Shown here piece by piece: positions 21,386 through 33,848 of a stretch of 64,000 nt of DNA; the first letter of the stretch is position 1, and each line of letters begins with the position of its first letter. The position numbers were made by a program, and so were the translations under genes. This stretch comes from Morinoia aosen (taxonomy: Eukaryota > Arthropoda > Malacostraca > Amphipoda > Talitridae): contig CM059563.1 of assembly GCA_030386875.1 (NCBI GenBank), forward strand, positions 15,208,001 through 15,272,000, given 5' to 3'. Under the pieces are notes generated by a model. The model worked only from the letters and a program-made list of their open reading frames with translations. It searched no databases and was not told where the DNA came from.

Positions 21386-22510
21386 TTTTGTAACGCTGCT
21401 GCAACTTCCGTTTCTCGATTACGACTTCTGCATTCTGACTTCGAATACTGTGTCCCGACTCCGACTTTTCTACCACGAAGACGACTGAGGTATCCCGACT
21501 ACGATTTTTATACCACGAAAAGGACTCAGGTATCCCGACTACGATTTTTATAACACGAAAACGACTCAGGTATCCTGACTACGATTTTTATACCACGAAA
21601 ACGACTCAGGTATCCCGACTACGATTTTTATACCACGAAAACGACTCAGGTATCCCGACTACGATTTTTATACCACGAAAACGACTCAGGTATCCCGACT
21701 ACGATTTTTATACCACGAAAACGACTCAGGTATCCCGACTACGATTTTTATACCACGAAAACGACTCAGGTATCCCGACTACGATTTTTATACCACGAAA
21801 ACGACTCAGGTATCCCGACTACGATTTTTATACCACGAAAACGACTCAGGTATCCCGACTACGATTTTTATACCACGAAAACGACTCAGGTATCCCGACT
21901 ACGATTTTTATACAACGAAAACGACTCAGGTATCCCGACTACGACTTTTATACCACGAAAACGACTCAGGTATCCTGACTACGATTTTTATACCACGAAA
22001 ACGACTCAGGTATCCCGAATACGATTTTTATACCACGAAAACGACTCAGGTATCCCGACTACGATTTTTATACCACGAAAACGACTCAGGTATCCCGACT
22101 ACGATTTTTATACCACGAAAACGACTCAGGTATCCCGACTACGATTTTTATACCACGAAAACGACTCAGGTATCCCGACTACGATTTTTATACCACGAAA
22201 ACGACTCAGGTATCCCGACTACGACTTTTATACCACGAAAACGACTCTGGTATCCCGACTACGATTTTTATACCACGAAAACGACTCAGGTATCCCGAAT
22301 ACGATTTTTATACCACGAAAACGACTCAGGTATCCCGACTACGATTTTTATACCACGAAAACGAATAAGGTATCCCGACTACGATTTTTATACCACAAAA
22401 ACGACTCAGGTTTCCCGACTACGATTTTTATACCACGAAAACGACTCAGGTATCCCGACTACGACTTTTGTACCACGAAAACGACTCAGGCTACGACTTT
22501 TGTACCACGA
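21386..22510. repeat. 40-bp array (~26 copies) grown from a 20-bp ancestor
   Basis: From 21450 the unit is ACGACTCAGGTATCCCGACT plus ACGATTTTTATACCACGAAA. The two 20-bp halves are themselves related. The entry segment 21386-21490 is a series of diverged 20-mers (for example ACGACTTCTGCATTCTGACT), which looks like the ancestral monomeric state. A related diverged 20-mer series lies at about 26700-26835. Confidence 0.95.
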
Positions 22511-23090
22511 GGAATAACTTGAGGAATAGAGTCCCATAATTTTCTCTTATCTTTACGTATCAATAAATCACTTATCATAAAATACCTACTAATCAATGAC
22601 CATCAAATTTATACATTTTTAGAATTCAACGAGGAATTAGATTTCAGGCATCAACCTCATTGGAAATATAATGCTTTTTTGTTTTCTCTATATAACTTTT
22701 TGACGCCCTGTGAAAATCACTACTGTTTAGAGTACAACTAACTAGAACTTAGACCCTTCAAGGCTGTGCAACTTACGCTGGGATATTTGCGGATGCGCGA
22801 ATGGCGTCGCATGCTTTGATTTATAACGAATCATTTTTACCAATAAGCATGTAAACCCACTTTTCAAACCGGGTTTTCACTTCCCAAAGTGATTGTTTCA
22901 CTCGCATGGAGCAGTTATGTCACCGGCTAAAATTTCTGCCAAATCTGCAATATATTTTTTCCTTTAAGAATTTAAAATTATATTTTTTTCTTTTAGTTAA
23001 ATCTTCAAACATTGAACAAAACTTCCTGCGTATGGAAGCATTGACGACTCGTAATTTATTTTAATGCTACAGAACTATTTGTTAACCATT
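22511..23090. other. intron sequence without recognisable genes
   Basis: AT-rich unique sequence; nothing recognised. Confidence 0.4.
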
Positions 23091-23094
23091 TAGT

Positions 23095-23230
23095 CACTGT
23101 GGTCTAACGGCCAGTTTGCTCGCACTTCATGTAGAAGTTCACGAATCTGAGCCCAGCAATACGAGTCTAATGTTTTTCCCTGTTGGGAAAAGGAAGAAGT
23201 TTTCCACTCGGCCTAGGTGTACACAACGAG
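23095..23230 (+). mobile_element. tRNA-like SINE head (probable)
   Basis: GTGGTCTAACGGCCAG resembles a pol III A box and ATCTGAGCCC a degenerate B box, 40 bp apart as in tRNA-derived SINEs. A GGGAAAAGGAAGAAG body follows. Confidence 0.45.
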
Positions 23231-23396
23231 CATCGGAGCTACAGGAGTAACGAATGGTAGAACAAAAACTCCTGAGAAATAAATGAAAGATATATATCAG
23301 CTTGTGAACTTGATTGAAATGAAAACACTCTTTCGAATTCCTTCGGGCCTGTCTTCAGCAGCGTCGAGGCTCTATACAAGCTCTCCGTTGTGGCTT

Positions 23397-23650
23397 CCAC
23401 TACAACCACCACACCAGCACCGCCCACCACCACACCAACACCGCCCACCACCACACCAACACCACCTACCACCACCACCAAACACCACCGCCACCACCAC
23501 CACATCAACACCGCCCACCACCACCAAACACCACTACCACCACCACATCAACACCGCCCACCACCACCAAACACCACTACCACCACCACATCAACACTGC
23601 CACCATCACCATCACCACCAGAAACACCGCCACCACCAAACATCACTACC
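23397..23650 (+). repeat. CAC/CCA-rich low-complexity minisatellite
   Basis: Built from CACCACACCAACACCGCC-type units with nested CCA repeats. Strong strand asymmetry (almost no G on the plus strand) leaves all plus frames open, giving spurious His/Pro/Thr-rich products. Confidence 0.9.
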
Positions 23651-23814
23651 ACCGGTACCCTTAAGTCTGTTTTGACCTCTGACTCGAGAATTGATTCAAA
23701 GCTTGCGGTGACCATGTACGTAGAAGCTGTAAATCAGCAGCGTGCCCAGTTCTGATGCTGTTTTTGAGCCGACCAGCACTCTCTTGCTGGCTAACAGCAT
23801 CGTAAGGCCTGCCA

Positions 23815-23880
23815 GGGGCCGGATTTGTTAACAATTTACGTCCTCGTAGCGGGACAGCCGGCAGCGCAAGTTCTCCTGTC
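23815..23880 (+). repeat. short dispersed repeat, copy 2
   Basis: Reads GGATTTGTTAACAATTTACG, then CTCGTAGCGG, ACAGCCGGCAGCG and CAAGTTC. It matches 33235-33300 closely and 40447-40510 and 13970-14035 (inverted) more weakly. Confidence 0.7.
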
Positions 23881-24419
23881 GCCTTGGTCACGCTAAGTGC
23901 AGTTTTTTCTTCCCATCTGAATTTCAGTAGTTCGAAATTTTCCAAAAGATGTTGAAAGCTCAAGTTCTGAAAACAGTCATCCAACAAAGTTGCTGCGTGT
24001 TACGCGCTTACGTTTTATTTAAAAAATCCCCTTCTCGAGAATTTTGGATAGAAAAAAAGCACGTAGTTTAGCTAAAACGAATTCAAAGACTCACACTGCC
24101 AGGTATTTCGTCACGACCATGAAAATTGTTTGAAATGCAGCGCCATGATTGGAATCCAGGATCCAGCGTGGACTGGAGCTCGGTGGCTCCAGGCAAGTAA
24201 TGAAGACATCTCCATACTTGGAGGCGCTACTCACATCGTGCTCGGTGTGACTTCCTGCTCTTGCAGCGTAATTAGGGCACGTGACCCCGCCTACTTAGCT
24301 CAACTCTGCCCTTCATGCTTTTGTTGGGTTCGGCTCATGTTGTGCAAAGGTAAAATTAGAACGACTTATATCCCGAAATATGTTAATCTTTTCCTATTGG
24401 CATGCCGTATTGTTAGATA

Positions 24420-24715
24420 ACCTCAACTTCAGATAGGCCTTCGATACTTTTTTATTAATTGCCCACTCTTATTTGATCTCTTTTCACGTCTTCTTCGCTA
24501 TCTCTTTTTTGTCACCTCTTCTTCCTCTTCTTATCTAACTTACCGTCACGGTGCGCAGGATATCCTGTGTGGGAACACACCTTGTGCATAGATTCCTCGT
24601 TTTCCTTAGTCCATACCAAATAATACTCGTACTTTCTTGAATCTGTGAAATAATCTTTGTAATGGAAACAACGAAGCCTCAAACTTACTCCTATACTATA
24701 ATACAACTGTTATGG
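24420..24715 (+). mobile_element. T-rich SINE family, copy 2
   Basis: Contains ATAGGCCTTCGATAC, a long T/C-rich centre, GTGTGGGAACACACCTTGTG, CATAGATTCCTCGTTTTCC and TCCATACCAAAT, the diagnostic order of this family. Confidence 0.75.
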
Positions 24716-26070
24716 TGGCCTAGATTTTTTTTATCGATGTCACATCAAATGTAATGATCACTATCTCCTATTGCAGTTCGCTGTCGACATATGTAAAGTT
24801 CTTCCTTCTCGTGTAATATCGCCGCTGACGTCCCATTCGTTGGTATAATATTGTATTAGTTTGATGACGTTATTTTCTATTAATTTTCATCGCACCTCTT
24901 ATAAATCATTGAGACAATATTCCAGCTTTAGTTTCATTGCTGCGTCAGGTCATTTCCAAGGATGTGGGTTCTATTTCTGACACCACATATCATTACTAAT
25001 CATAGCTTGCAGTTCCTATGGATAGAGGTAAATAATCAGAAGTAATCCAATGAATTTAATATTGAATGAAAAAGGACATTAGGAGGTGAGGCCTCATCTT
25101 TGAATATAACTTGCGAAACAGAACATTTAACTCATCAATAAACGTGCATAGCGCGATACATTTTCGAGTACAAAGTCTAGACCTATTACGTGAAGAAAAG
25201 GGGATGAAGGTGAGGCTCACATAATGCAATTAGGATACTTAGCTCGGTCGTTGACGGCGTTTATGAGTCAAACACGACTCATTAAAGTAACAACGAGTAA
25301 CCCTCACTACCTGGCTGAACTTGCCAGGCAGCGAGGTAGGGAGCACAAGCAGATACGTCTATTGCTCACTGTCGCTGGGTGGCTTCTGCCGAGGCCGACG
25401 CTGCTAAGCGCAGGAGCCTAGGACGCTGTCCCTCTTGAGAACAGACAGGTTCTCTTATAGACAATACTTTACGTTAGCTATTCCTATCGGAAATGGCAAG
25501 TATCATCATCTAATTAGAAGAGAATAGGTTCACAATTGAATGACAGTTAATTTACCCAGAGTAAATAAGATCCTAAGTCTCTCTAAGGAAGGAAAGGAAC
25601 ATACATTAAGCAAATGGAAGTATCAGGCAGTCCGGCCAGCTGTCGATGTTCCGTGACGTGTCACCCGTAGAGGGTGCGGTGGCGCCTTCAAACGGTGAAG
25701 TTGATGTTGTCGCTGTTGGTAGAGCTGATGACGACGGTTGATGATGTCTAGGCGAAGATCGTGAAGACAAGAATATGCAGCCTTTACTGACGAGAAGATA
25801 TTTCTATGGAAGCCAGTCTTTTCGAAGGTATTTCAGTCGCTAGCTAGGCAGACCTTCCTTCTTAACGCTTATTCAAACACAGCGTTGAGTATAGTCACAG
25901 TAGAATCATGACAAACTGGCATGTCGTATAACGGCATAGATCATAGTGGAATGCAAATTATGTGTTAAGCGTGATTTACCAAAATTCTCTCTATAACTCT
26001 AATCATACACTTCACAGTCTCTTCAGCGGTGCAGTGGAAATAATTATACTAGGACTCATGCTTTAAAACT
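24716..26070. other. intron sequence without recognisable genes
   Basis: Mixed composition with GC-richer patches near 25370-25440 and 25620-25740. No splice-compatible exon or repeat was recognised. Confidence 0.4.
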
Positions 26071-26074
26071 TTGA

Positions 26075-26330
26075 CTGCGACGTGACGTACCTTTGGTGGG
26101 TCACATCCATTGAGCATTTCGTTCAAAATCCATTGAGAGGATTTTTATTGTGCTGCTGACCGACTTGCCGTCGCAACTTCATGTTCATGAATACTTAATG
26201 AAAAGTAAATGAAGGCACGATCTATTTGATAATTTTTTTTCGAAATTGATCTCAAAAATTAACTTTAATTTGAGTTAAACACTGAACTTGTTTAACCGCC
26301 GCAGTTAACTTGTTAAACGGACACATGGTC
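26075..26330. mobile_element. MITE-like element, diverged copy
   Basis: Begins TTTGACTGCGACGTGACG, contains TGGTGGGTCAC and AAATGAAGGCACGATC, and ends ACTGAACTTGTTTAACCGCC then GCAGTTAAC. The two ends form an imperfect inverted repeat (GACTGCG against CGCAGTT). Confidence 0.55.
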
Positions 26331-26699
26331 ACACTGACCTACAGCATTGTACAGTTGGATGATTTGAGTGTAATAATTGATATTTGAAGGTAGCCTTTTC
26401 ACTATGTTTCATTTGCCAAGGTAATGATGTGGTGTTTGTTCCGCTTTCAGAGACTGTGGTCGAGGTTTTCTGAACAACTCGGCAATTAATTTAAATTAAA
26501 TAAATTGAAACATGAGCGATACCTGTTTTTGTTAAGACTCGTGTTTTTACTGCTAACACGGGTTCCAGCTGTGGCTATTTAAACGATTTATTTCCGCTTG
26601 CAATACATCAGTAAAATCATTACTTAAAAATATATTAAATTGACAGGCTGAGGTGTGAGTACTATGAGATATAACTCGTGGACACGACCAAGTTTTAAT

Positions 26700-26835
26700 T
26701 CTGTGTCTTACTTCTGCATCGCTACCGTACGAATTTTGTATCCTGGCTACTACTTCAGTATCCCGAAAATGATTCCGATGTCACGACTGCGACTTTAGTA
26801 CCATAATTTCAACTACTGTTCCACAAGTGCAAATT
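26700..26835. repeat. diverged 20-mer series related to the 21.4-22.5 kb array
   Basis: Consecutive 20-mers such as ACGAATTTTGTATCCTGGCT, ACTACTTCAGTATCCCGAAA and GCGACTTTAGTACCATAATT match the two halves of the 40-bp unit 4.2 kb upstream. Confidence 0.65.
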
Positions 26836-27274
26836 TAACACGGGCTTAAACACGGAAGTTATTCCTAATGCTGAATTTTGCTATAGATGTTAGGGCTTCT
26901 GAATTCATAACTAAAGGAATGTGAGTCTAAACATTTATTTTGCCGTTCTTGCTTACAATTTTTTTTAGCTCGTTGTATTGAGTTCACTTACACCTCGCAT
27001 GTTAGCAAAATTTCCGGCCATGTAGTCCCGATTTTGCAATATTTGTCTAATTTCATTCGTAGAAAGAAGTTAAGTTTAACAATGAACATCTCTCAACATT
27101 TTCATTTGGCTTTGCAGTGACTCTAAATTAAAGATGAGGTTTCATGACCGTTTTTTATGCCGGATTCTTCGTTTTGTTACGAATACTACGAGAAAGTGCT
27201 AATAATTTTTCGATTAACCAAAAAATAAACTTGTAGTACGTCTGTGTCCAAAGATACTTACTGCTCACTTGACA

Positions 27275-27500
27275 CTTTGACTGCGACGGGTTAAACTGAA
27301 GTTCAGTATTCAAGTTAAATTCAAAAGTTGTTAGAAATTTTATAAATACCAAACATGAAATGTGTCCATCAAATACCATTAATTTTAAAAGATTGTTACA
27401 ACTTTTTCAAACAACCCATCGGTGGGTCGTTTCGCAGCAAGAGAAACTTAAATACGACCCACCGATAGGTCGTACCGCAGTTAACGTGTTAATTCTTATG
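27275..27500 (-). mobile_element. MITE-like element with palindromic ends, copy 2 (inverted)
   Basis: Reverse orientation relative to 14185-14405. On the minus strand it shows AACACGTTAACTGCGG, two CGACCCACCGATGGGT-type palindromes, AATTAATGGTATTTGATGG and TTCAGTTTAACCCGTCGC. A TTAA lies at the outer end. Confidence 0.75.
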
Positions 27501-27624
27501 AATACTGCATCAGTAGCGTAACTTTTGAATTGAAGGAACCTGGTGCGCTGAGTTCTATTCAGGTTACAATCGAATTAGCGGCCACGAACGAACGCGTGAG
27601 TCTCTAGTAAAACTTTCCATTCCC

Positions 27625-28025
27625 GTCCACTGGATGTGTGGACTCAGAAGCCTGGATTGTTATTTACAAGTGTGACCTGCTTCGTGTTCTCAGGAGGAAG
27701 ATGTGAAGTCCTGAGTTCAAGGTTAGCTAGGTTTCCTTTCATTCCAATAGAGAAGGTTTCTTGTTTGTTGTGGATCATCTTTTTCGGTTCACTGCTGTGA
27801 TTTTTTCAAAATCTTTCACTTTTTTCTTCAACTTTTTCTTGTTTCATGTACTCTTTTCGATCTTACTGGTTCTATGGTCTAGGTATGAAGTACACTTAGT
27901 ACATAGATTCCTCGTTTCCTTATATCCATACTAAATGCTAACTTCATTCTTACTTTCGTGTAGGAAAGAACTTTTCATGTGTTTAGGGAGGCTTAATCTA
28001 ACTTAAGTTCTAATATAATCTGCGT
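27625..28025 (+). mobile_element. T-rich SINE family, copy 3, with tRNA-like head
   Basis: The most complete copy. GTGGACTCAGAAGCCTGG resembles an A box and TCCTGAGTTCAAGG a B box. It is followed by the T-rich centre, AGTACATAGATTCCTCGTTTC, CCATACTAAATG and the tail TTAGGGAGGCTTAATCTAAC. Confidence 0.75.
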
Positions 28026-28439
28026 AACCTGTAATTGGTGTAAAATATCAATTCCAGATTGAAATACCTGTACTTCAATTCATTATTTTATGCATCTTTT
28101 TAAGCTCAAGTATCGATGGAAAGATAGAGTTTACATGTAGTTCGGGCCATAGGACATATCGAAATTTTTCTCACCGAAACTAGCAGTTCTTCATCCGTAT
28201 ATGTTTGTATGCCTCCACAGTGCGCCAGCTTGCGCTGTAACTGCCGTCTTCCAAAAGCAAGAGTGTAACTTTATTTCTTACATCATAAAATTGACCCACA
28301 AACTAGCGCTCCTTGTCTTAACGTTTGTTCTTATTCGCAGTATACCTACTTCACGAGCTTCATTATCTTTTAGGCTTGAATTGTTAACTGCGCATGCGTG
28401 ACTTGAGGTAACTCTGCATTATCTAGTTTCTCAAGCAAG

Positions 28440-28660
28440 ACTTTAGATCAGCACTCATTCAATCCTCTCAATTTCCCTCCCTGCGCCTCCTGCCCGCCCC
28501 CGCCCCCCTCGCGCCCGCAGCCCCCGTCCTCGGCGCATTTTCTCATTAACATAAATATAAAATACTGGAGGAGCCGCCTCTCTCCTGTCACGTGGAGCCA
28601 GCGCCGCTGGCCGGGAGGGGGAGGGTGACCGCTTCAATTTACCTTCCGTCTGAATTTTTT
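28440..28660. promoter_or_regulatory. candidate intronic regulatory island
   Basis: A CpG-bearing GC-rich block flanks an AT core (TTTCTCATTAACATAAATAT) with an ATTA homeodomain-type site, followed by a CACGTG E-box (TGTCACGTGGAG) and a GCCGCTGG box. Such a mixture in a large developmental-gene intron suggests an enhancer. No conservation data are available here. Confidence 0.3.
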
Positions 28661-30283
28661 CTCAATTACTGATAAAGTTTTCATTTTGTTTGTCATTTAC
28701 TGAGGACAAGCCGCGCGTTGGGAAATGACCTCAGCTGAGGTGTTATGCTGAGTTTGCAGGCAATGTAGTACGAGTGCAGGACGGTGAGAGGTGCTGCGGT
28801 GGAGGGGGGGGGAGCGACCAGGGCTCGGGTTGTGCCGGTCTCACATCTCAGGAAAGCGAGATAACTGTGATGAATTAGAGAAGTTTTACACCGAGCACGA
28901 CCCGACTCCAGGACTCGAGATATGAACCTGCACTGAGAGCCAGCCTGCCTGCGCATAAATTGCGCTCGCTAAACACTTTGGCTTTGCGCAAAAACGCGAG
29001 GCCTACGACGGCCGAGCGACCGTCGGGCGTGCGGCGCAAGTTACCTAGCATTTGGGGCTGCAAAAGTCGGACGTACCCTTTGAATTATCGTAATTTCTGG
29101 CATTTTTGTGTCAATTCCGAAGCAAATAAGAATATTGTGCGGTGGTATTTCTGAGATTAAAATGGAGTGCTCAGTCAACTCGGTGTCTCTGGAGTGGAGC
29201 ATCCAATCAACTCAATTACGTTCCGTTGTTAACTATCTCTATTTTGCTCCGTTATTCTTCGCAAATTTGACAGGAATTAATTTTTTCTTGCGTTGCATGA
29301 ACGCGATGCGAAACGCCACCGAATGGCGTACTGTATGTACCCTGAAATACGCTCATTAGTTTTACCTTATGATTAAATGAAAAATTAGCATGAAGTCTGT
29401 CTCTGTGCCCATTGTAGTGTGTCTCAGTACCCAGTGTATAATAATATTGTATTGTGTACAATAGTAATACTGTGTAATAATTTTATACATATTTATACAT
29501 AAAATATATACACATATCGTTTCCTTCGGTTCTATTTAATGCGTCATTGTGGGTGTTATGTTAAAAGTTGTAGATCCCCTAAGATCTCTTTCTCTACAAA
29601 CAACCTGCAACATTTCTAAGTAATCTGGCTCACTTAACTCTTTTGGGCTTGAAAATATTAGCTTGTATTCTATCCATTCCTGATGTTAAAACGAATTTGT
29701 GTAGCTCTTTCAGAGCGCCCGCATAATAGTATAGTCCCTCGTAGGAAGACGTAGGCTCTTCTAAAAATAACGAAGGAATTATTGAGCAAATACATTTTTG
29801 CTAGACTAGTGCGCAAAACATGTTTAAATACGTTGGTCTAATAAAGTAGGAACGATGAGCTTCACATGAAGTAAAATACTGTTGCCAACCGAGCGTGACT
29901 TTGAACGCAAAGTTAAGTGATATTTCTGCGCAAAATCTCCCGCTTTTCCCTCCTGAAGCAGTTACTGCGTAGCAATGTTTACCAGTTCACCTTAAGTGTT
30001 CGTGCAGTTCAATAACATTCAAAACGGTCTATAAATATCTGCTGATCACTGTAATGTTGAGGATCATTTGCTTCATTATGCCGTGATCACTTGGAGTGAA
30101 AACTCGTTTGTTGGTAATCAATTGCATGCATAATTGGCAGTAGAGAGCGGAGCAGCTCGTTATCGTGAGCCCTTGCTTATTTTGCACCCATTACCTAAAC
30201 TGGACCGTACACCGGGGCTTCCTCTGCCGCTCTCTGCCAGCACGGCCGCGATTGTTCCCTCTTATTAGAACAAGCATCACACA
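28661..30283. other. intron sequence without recognisable genes
   Basis: GC-richer unique sequence at 28690-29095 (possibly an extension of the preceding island), then AT-rich unique sequence. No exon-like unit compatible with spineless was found. Confidence 0.4.
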
Positions 30284-31680
30284 GGGCATTTTGTGAGCCG
30301 TACCCCAACACATGCATCATTGTGTGAGCCGTACCACAACACATGCATCATTGTGTGAGCCGTACCCCAACACATGCATCATTGTGTGAGCCGTACCCCA
30401 ACACATGCATCATTGTGTGAGCCGTACCCCAACACATGCATCATTGTGTGAGCCGTACCCCAACACATGCATCATTGTGTGAGCCGTACCCCAACACATG
30501 CATCATTGTGTGAGCCGTACCCCAACACATGCATCATTGTGTGAGCCGTACCCCAACACATGCATCATTGTGTGAGCCGTACCCCAACACATGCATCATT
30601 GTGTGAGCCGTACCCCAACACATGCATCATTGTGTGAGCCGTACCCCAACACATGCATCATTGTGTGAGCCGTACCCCAACACATGCATCATTGTGTGAG
30701 CCGTACCCCAACACATGCATCGTTGTGTGAGCCGTACCCCAACACATGCATCATTGTGTGAGCCGTACCCCAACACATGCATCGTTGTGTGAGCCGTACC
30801 CCAACACATGCATCGTTGTGTGAGCCGTACCCCAACACATGCATCGTTGTGTGAGCCCTACCCCAACACATGCATCATTGTGTGAGCCGTACCCCAACAC
30901 ATGCATCGTTGTGTGAGCCGTACCCCAACACATGCATCATTGTGTGAGCCGTACCCCAACACATGCATCGTTGTGTGAGCCGTACCCCAACACATGCATC
31001 ATTGTGTGAGCCGTACCCCAACACATGCATCGTTGTGTGAGCCGTACCCCAACACATGCATCATTGTGTGAGCCGTACCCAACACATGCATCATTGTGTG
31101 AGCCGTACCCCAACACATGCATCATTGTGTGAGCCGTACCCCAACACATGCATCATTGTGTGAGCCGTACCCCAACACATGCATCATTGTGTGAGCCGTA
31201 CCCCAACACATGCATCATTGTGTGAGCCGTACCCCGACACATGCATCATTGTGTGAGCCGTACCCCAACACATGCATCATTGTGTGAGCCGTACCCCAAC
31301 ACATGCATCATTGTGTGAGCCGTACCCCAACACATGCATCATTGTGTGAGCCGTACCCCAACACATGCATCGTTGTGTGAGCCGTACCCCAACACATGCA
31401 TCGTTGTGTGAGCCGTACCCCAACACATGCATCATTGTGTGAGCCGTACCCCAACACATGCATCGTTGTGTGAGCCGTACCCCAACACATGCATCATTGT
31501 GTGAGCCGTACCCCAACACATGCATCGTTGTGTGAGCCGTACCCCAACACATGCATCGTTGTGTGAGCCGTACCCCAACACATGCATCGTTGTGTGAGCC
31601 GTACCCCAACACATGCATCGTTGTGTGAGCCGTACCCCAACACATGCATCGTTGTGTGAGCCGTACCCCAACACAAGCAT
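30284..31680. repeat. 31-bp minisatellite, ~45 copies
   Basis: Unit GTGTGAGCCGTACCCCAACA+CATGCATCATT, nearly identical throughout. A single CATCGTT variant is absent in the 5' third, clustered at about 30719-31029, absent again to about 31340, then clustered to the end. One copy near 31077 lacks one C. Each unit carries the palindrome ATGCAT. The minus strand gives overlapping spurious frames. Confidence 0.97.
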
Positions 31681-31879
31681 CTTACATTTTGTATTAGCCC
31701 TGCCCACAGCTCCAAGTATCTTTGACATTACCTAATGAAAATATCAGTGGTAGAGACAATGAGGACTTTTTTCGAAGCTTCTAAGGATGGCGGAAAAAGA
31801 CTTTTGGTGTTCGCGATGAAGTAGTTGGAAGCAGTTCCAGATTAATTTACTCAAGTCCTGTTAATATTGCTAAAGATCT

Positions 31880-32220
31880 TAACACGTTAACTGTGGCAAC
31901 CAGTAGTCACAAACTCAATTTTCAAAAATACTCAAGACTAAATGAAGGCACGATCTTTTTCACGATTATTATTCTTAAAGTCAATTTAAGTGATCAATTT
32001 TAAGAATAAAAATCAATAAACATTATTTCATTTTAACAAGGATGTGATGAGTGCATTTTCGCGATTGGTGTTGCTGATACTCTTAGATGGAAAATTGTAC
32101 GTCCGCTTGTCATCGCCTGCGGGATACGCTGCTTCCAAATGGATCAGGAGTGAATGAAGGAGTGTATATACTGAGGCGCTCGGGCTTATTGACACGTTTC
32201 CTGCGAAGGGTTAAACTGAT
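31880..32220. mobile_element. MITE-like fragment
   Basis: TTAACACGTTAACTGTGGCAA at the left matches the family end, followed by CCAGTAGTCACAAACTCAAT and AAATGAAGGCACGATC as in the copies near 13.2 and 26.1 kb. A GAAGGGTTAAACTGATGTTC at the right resembles the other end. Confidence 0.5.
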
Positions 32221-32639
32221 GTTCAATATTCTATTCAAATTTAAAGTCAATTGCAGTTAGCAATTTCAAAAATAGCTAACATTACCTGGTTTGTGCTTTC
32301 ATTTAGCTTCCATAAAGTATTTATAGAATTAATGTGTTGACTGCAGGCTGGACGGCAGCATTATGAAAATCCCCTCAGTGACCACCGGTTTCAAAATATT
32401 TTACTGGCTCAAATGTTGTATTTCTCTATACAACAGTAGAAGATGGTGGAGCCTTAGTCGTCTTTCCCTATTTTCATATGAAAACCAAATCCCAAAAATG
32501 TAAATTTCGTACGGAGTCTTTCAGGAAATGGAAGTTTCACTTAAACGGATATTTTATTTCTTCAAAAATGTTGAAGGATTAGTCTTTCATCAACACACTA
32601 ATACACTCATACCTTAGTTTAGATAATCTATAGCTTTTA

Positions 32640-32985
32640 TGTTAGCTTACGCCTACCCACAACTAAGGTGTTTCAAAGAGAGGAAGGTTGAGGCCCCATT
32701 TAGTACGGAATTAAGGGGATGCGGTATCTCTGCACAAGAAGTGTTCCCACACAAGATCCGATGCGCATAGAAACATCAAGTTAGGATGGAGTGTTATGAA
32801 ACAACATAAAAGTTCAATAAGAAAGTAATAGGCTCTGAAAAACAAGAATTGAAGTGAACCGAAGAAAGATGGTCCGTAACAAAACGAAAAACCTATTCTA
32901 TTTATACAAAAAAGAAGGCTACGCAACTTCTAGTTCGGGACCTCATATTTAACCCCTCTGGGTCCTAATTCCAGTCGATACAATA
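32640..32985 (-). mobile_element. T-rich SINE family, copy 4 (inverted)
   Basis: On the minus strand it shows GCGTAGCCTTC, a T-rich centre, GTGTGGGAACACTTCTTGTG and CCTTAATTCCGTACTAAATG, matching the other copies in order. Confidence 0.65.
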
Positions 32986-33234
32986 GTTTTATCCCACCGA
33001 GGGGAGACGCTTGTACCTACCTCACCTGCCCGTCCTTGTGCGACACGCTTTCAATAACAACATAAGCAAAAAATGCGCGTGCAGTAATTTCATACGAGAG
33101 AATTTTGTTGCCGCAGTCGAGTAAGTCCATATCATAGGTACGATAATTAGACATAATGAGGGGCGCCAGCCATTTTCCTTCATTGTTTATGCAAATAGCG
33201 AGCAATATACAATTCGACATCCAAGCAGCTATTT

Positions 33235-33300
33235 AGGGCCGAATTTTTTAACACTTTACGTGGTCGTGGCGGTGCAGCTGGTAGCGTAAGTTCATTGAAG
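33235..33300 (+). repeat. short dispersed repeat, copy 3
   Basis: GAATTTTTTAACACTTTACG, GTCGTGGCGG, GCAGCTGGTAGCG and TAAGTTC, matching the copy at 23815-23880. Confidence 0.7.
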
Positions 33301-33349
33301 TCGACCGTTGGTACGAGGATAACTGTGGTGAGGTAAATAGAAAATTCAT

Positions 33350-33804
33350 GTTTAGTTGAGAATAATATAGGTTAGCTTAGGATATGTCAAGACAGTTTAG
33401 GTTATGATAGGTTGGCATAGGTCATATCTAAATATATAAGTTTGGGTTAGATTAAGATATTTTGACATAGATCATGCCGAAATATCTATGCTTAGGTTAG
33501 GTTTTGATAGGTTGACATCGATGATTTTTAAATAGAATAATGTAACAGTCGGTTTGATTATTAAGTTCATTAAATAACTGTGGATGTCTTCATGGGTTCA
33601 CATGTTTAGGTTAAAATTAATTAGTTTAGATTCGGACAGTTTATGATAGATTAAGATATATTAGGATAGGTTGATAATTTTAGATAGAGTAAATTAAGTT
33701 TTTAAAGTCAATGGAAAGTTAGGTTTTTCAAGATGTTTTAATTATTATAACGCCTGTTACGGTTCATCCATTGATTAATCTCACCTAATAATACCCGTTG
33801 TGTG

Positions 33805-33848
<44 letters not shown>

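Noticed and set aside
23283..23755. His/Pro/Thr-rich mucin-like frames
   Set aside because: CAC/CCA repeat with all plus frames open.
30627..31728. Several overlapping MCWGTAHTTMHVLGYGSHN frames
   Set aside because: Minus-strand translation of the 31-bp array; no unique coding sequence.
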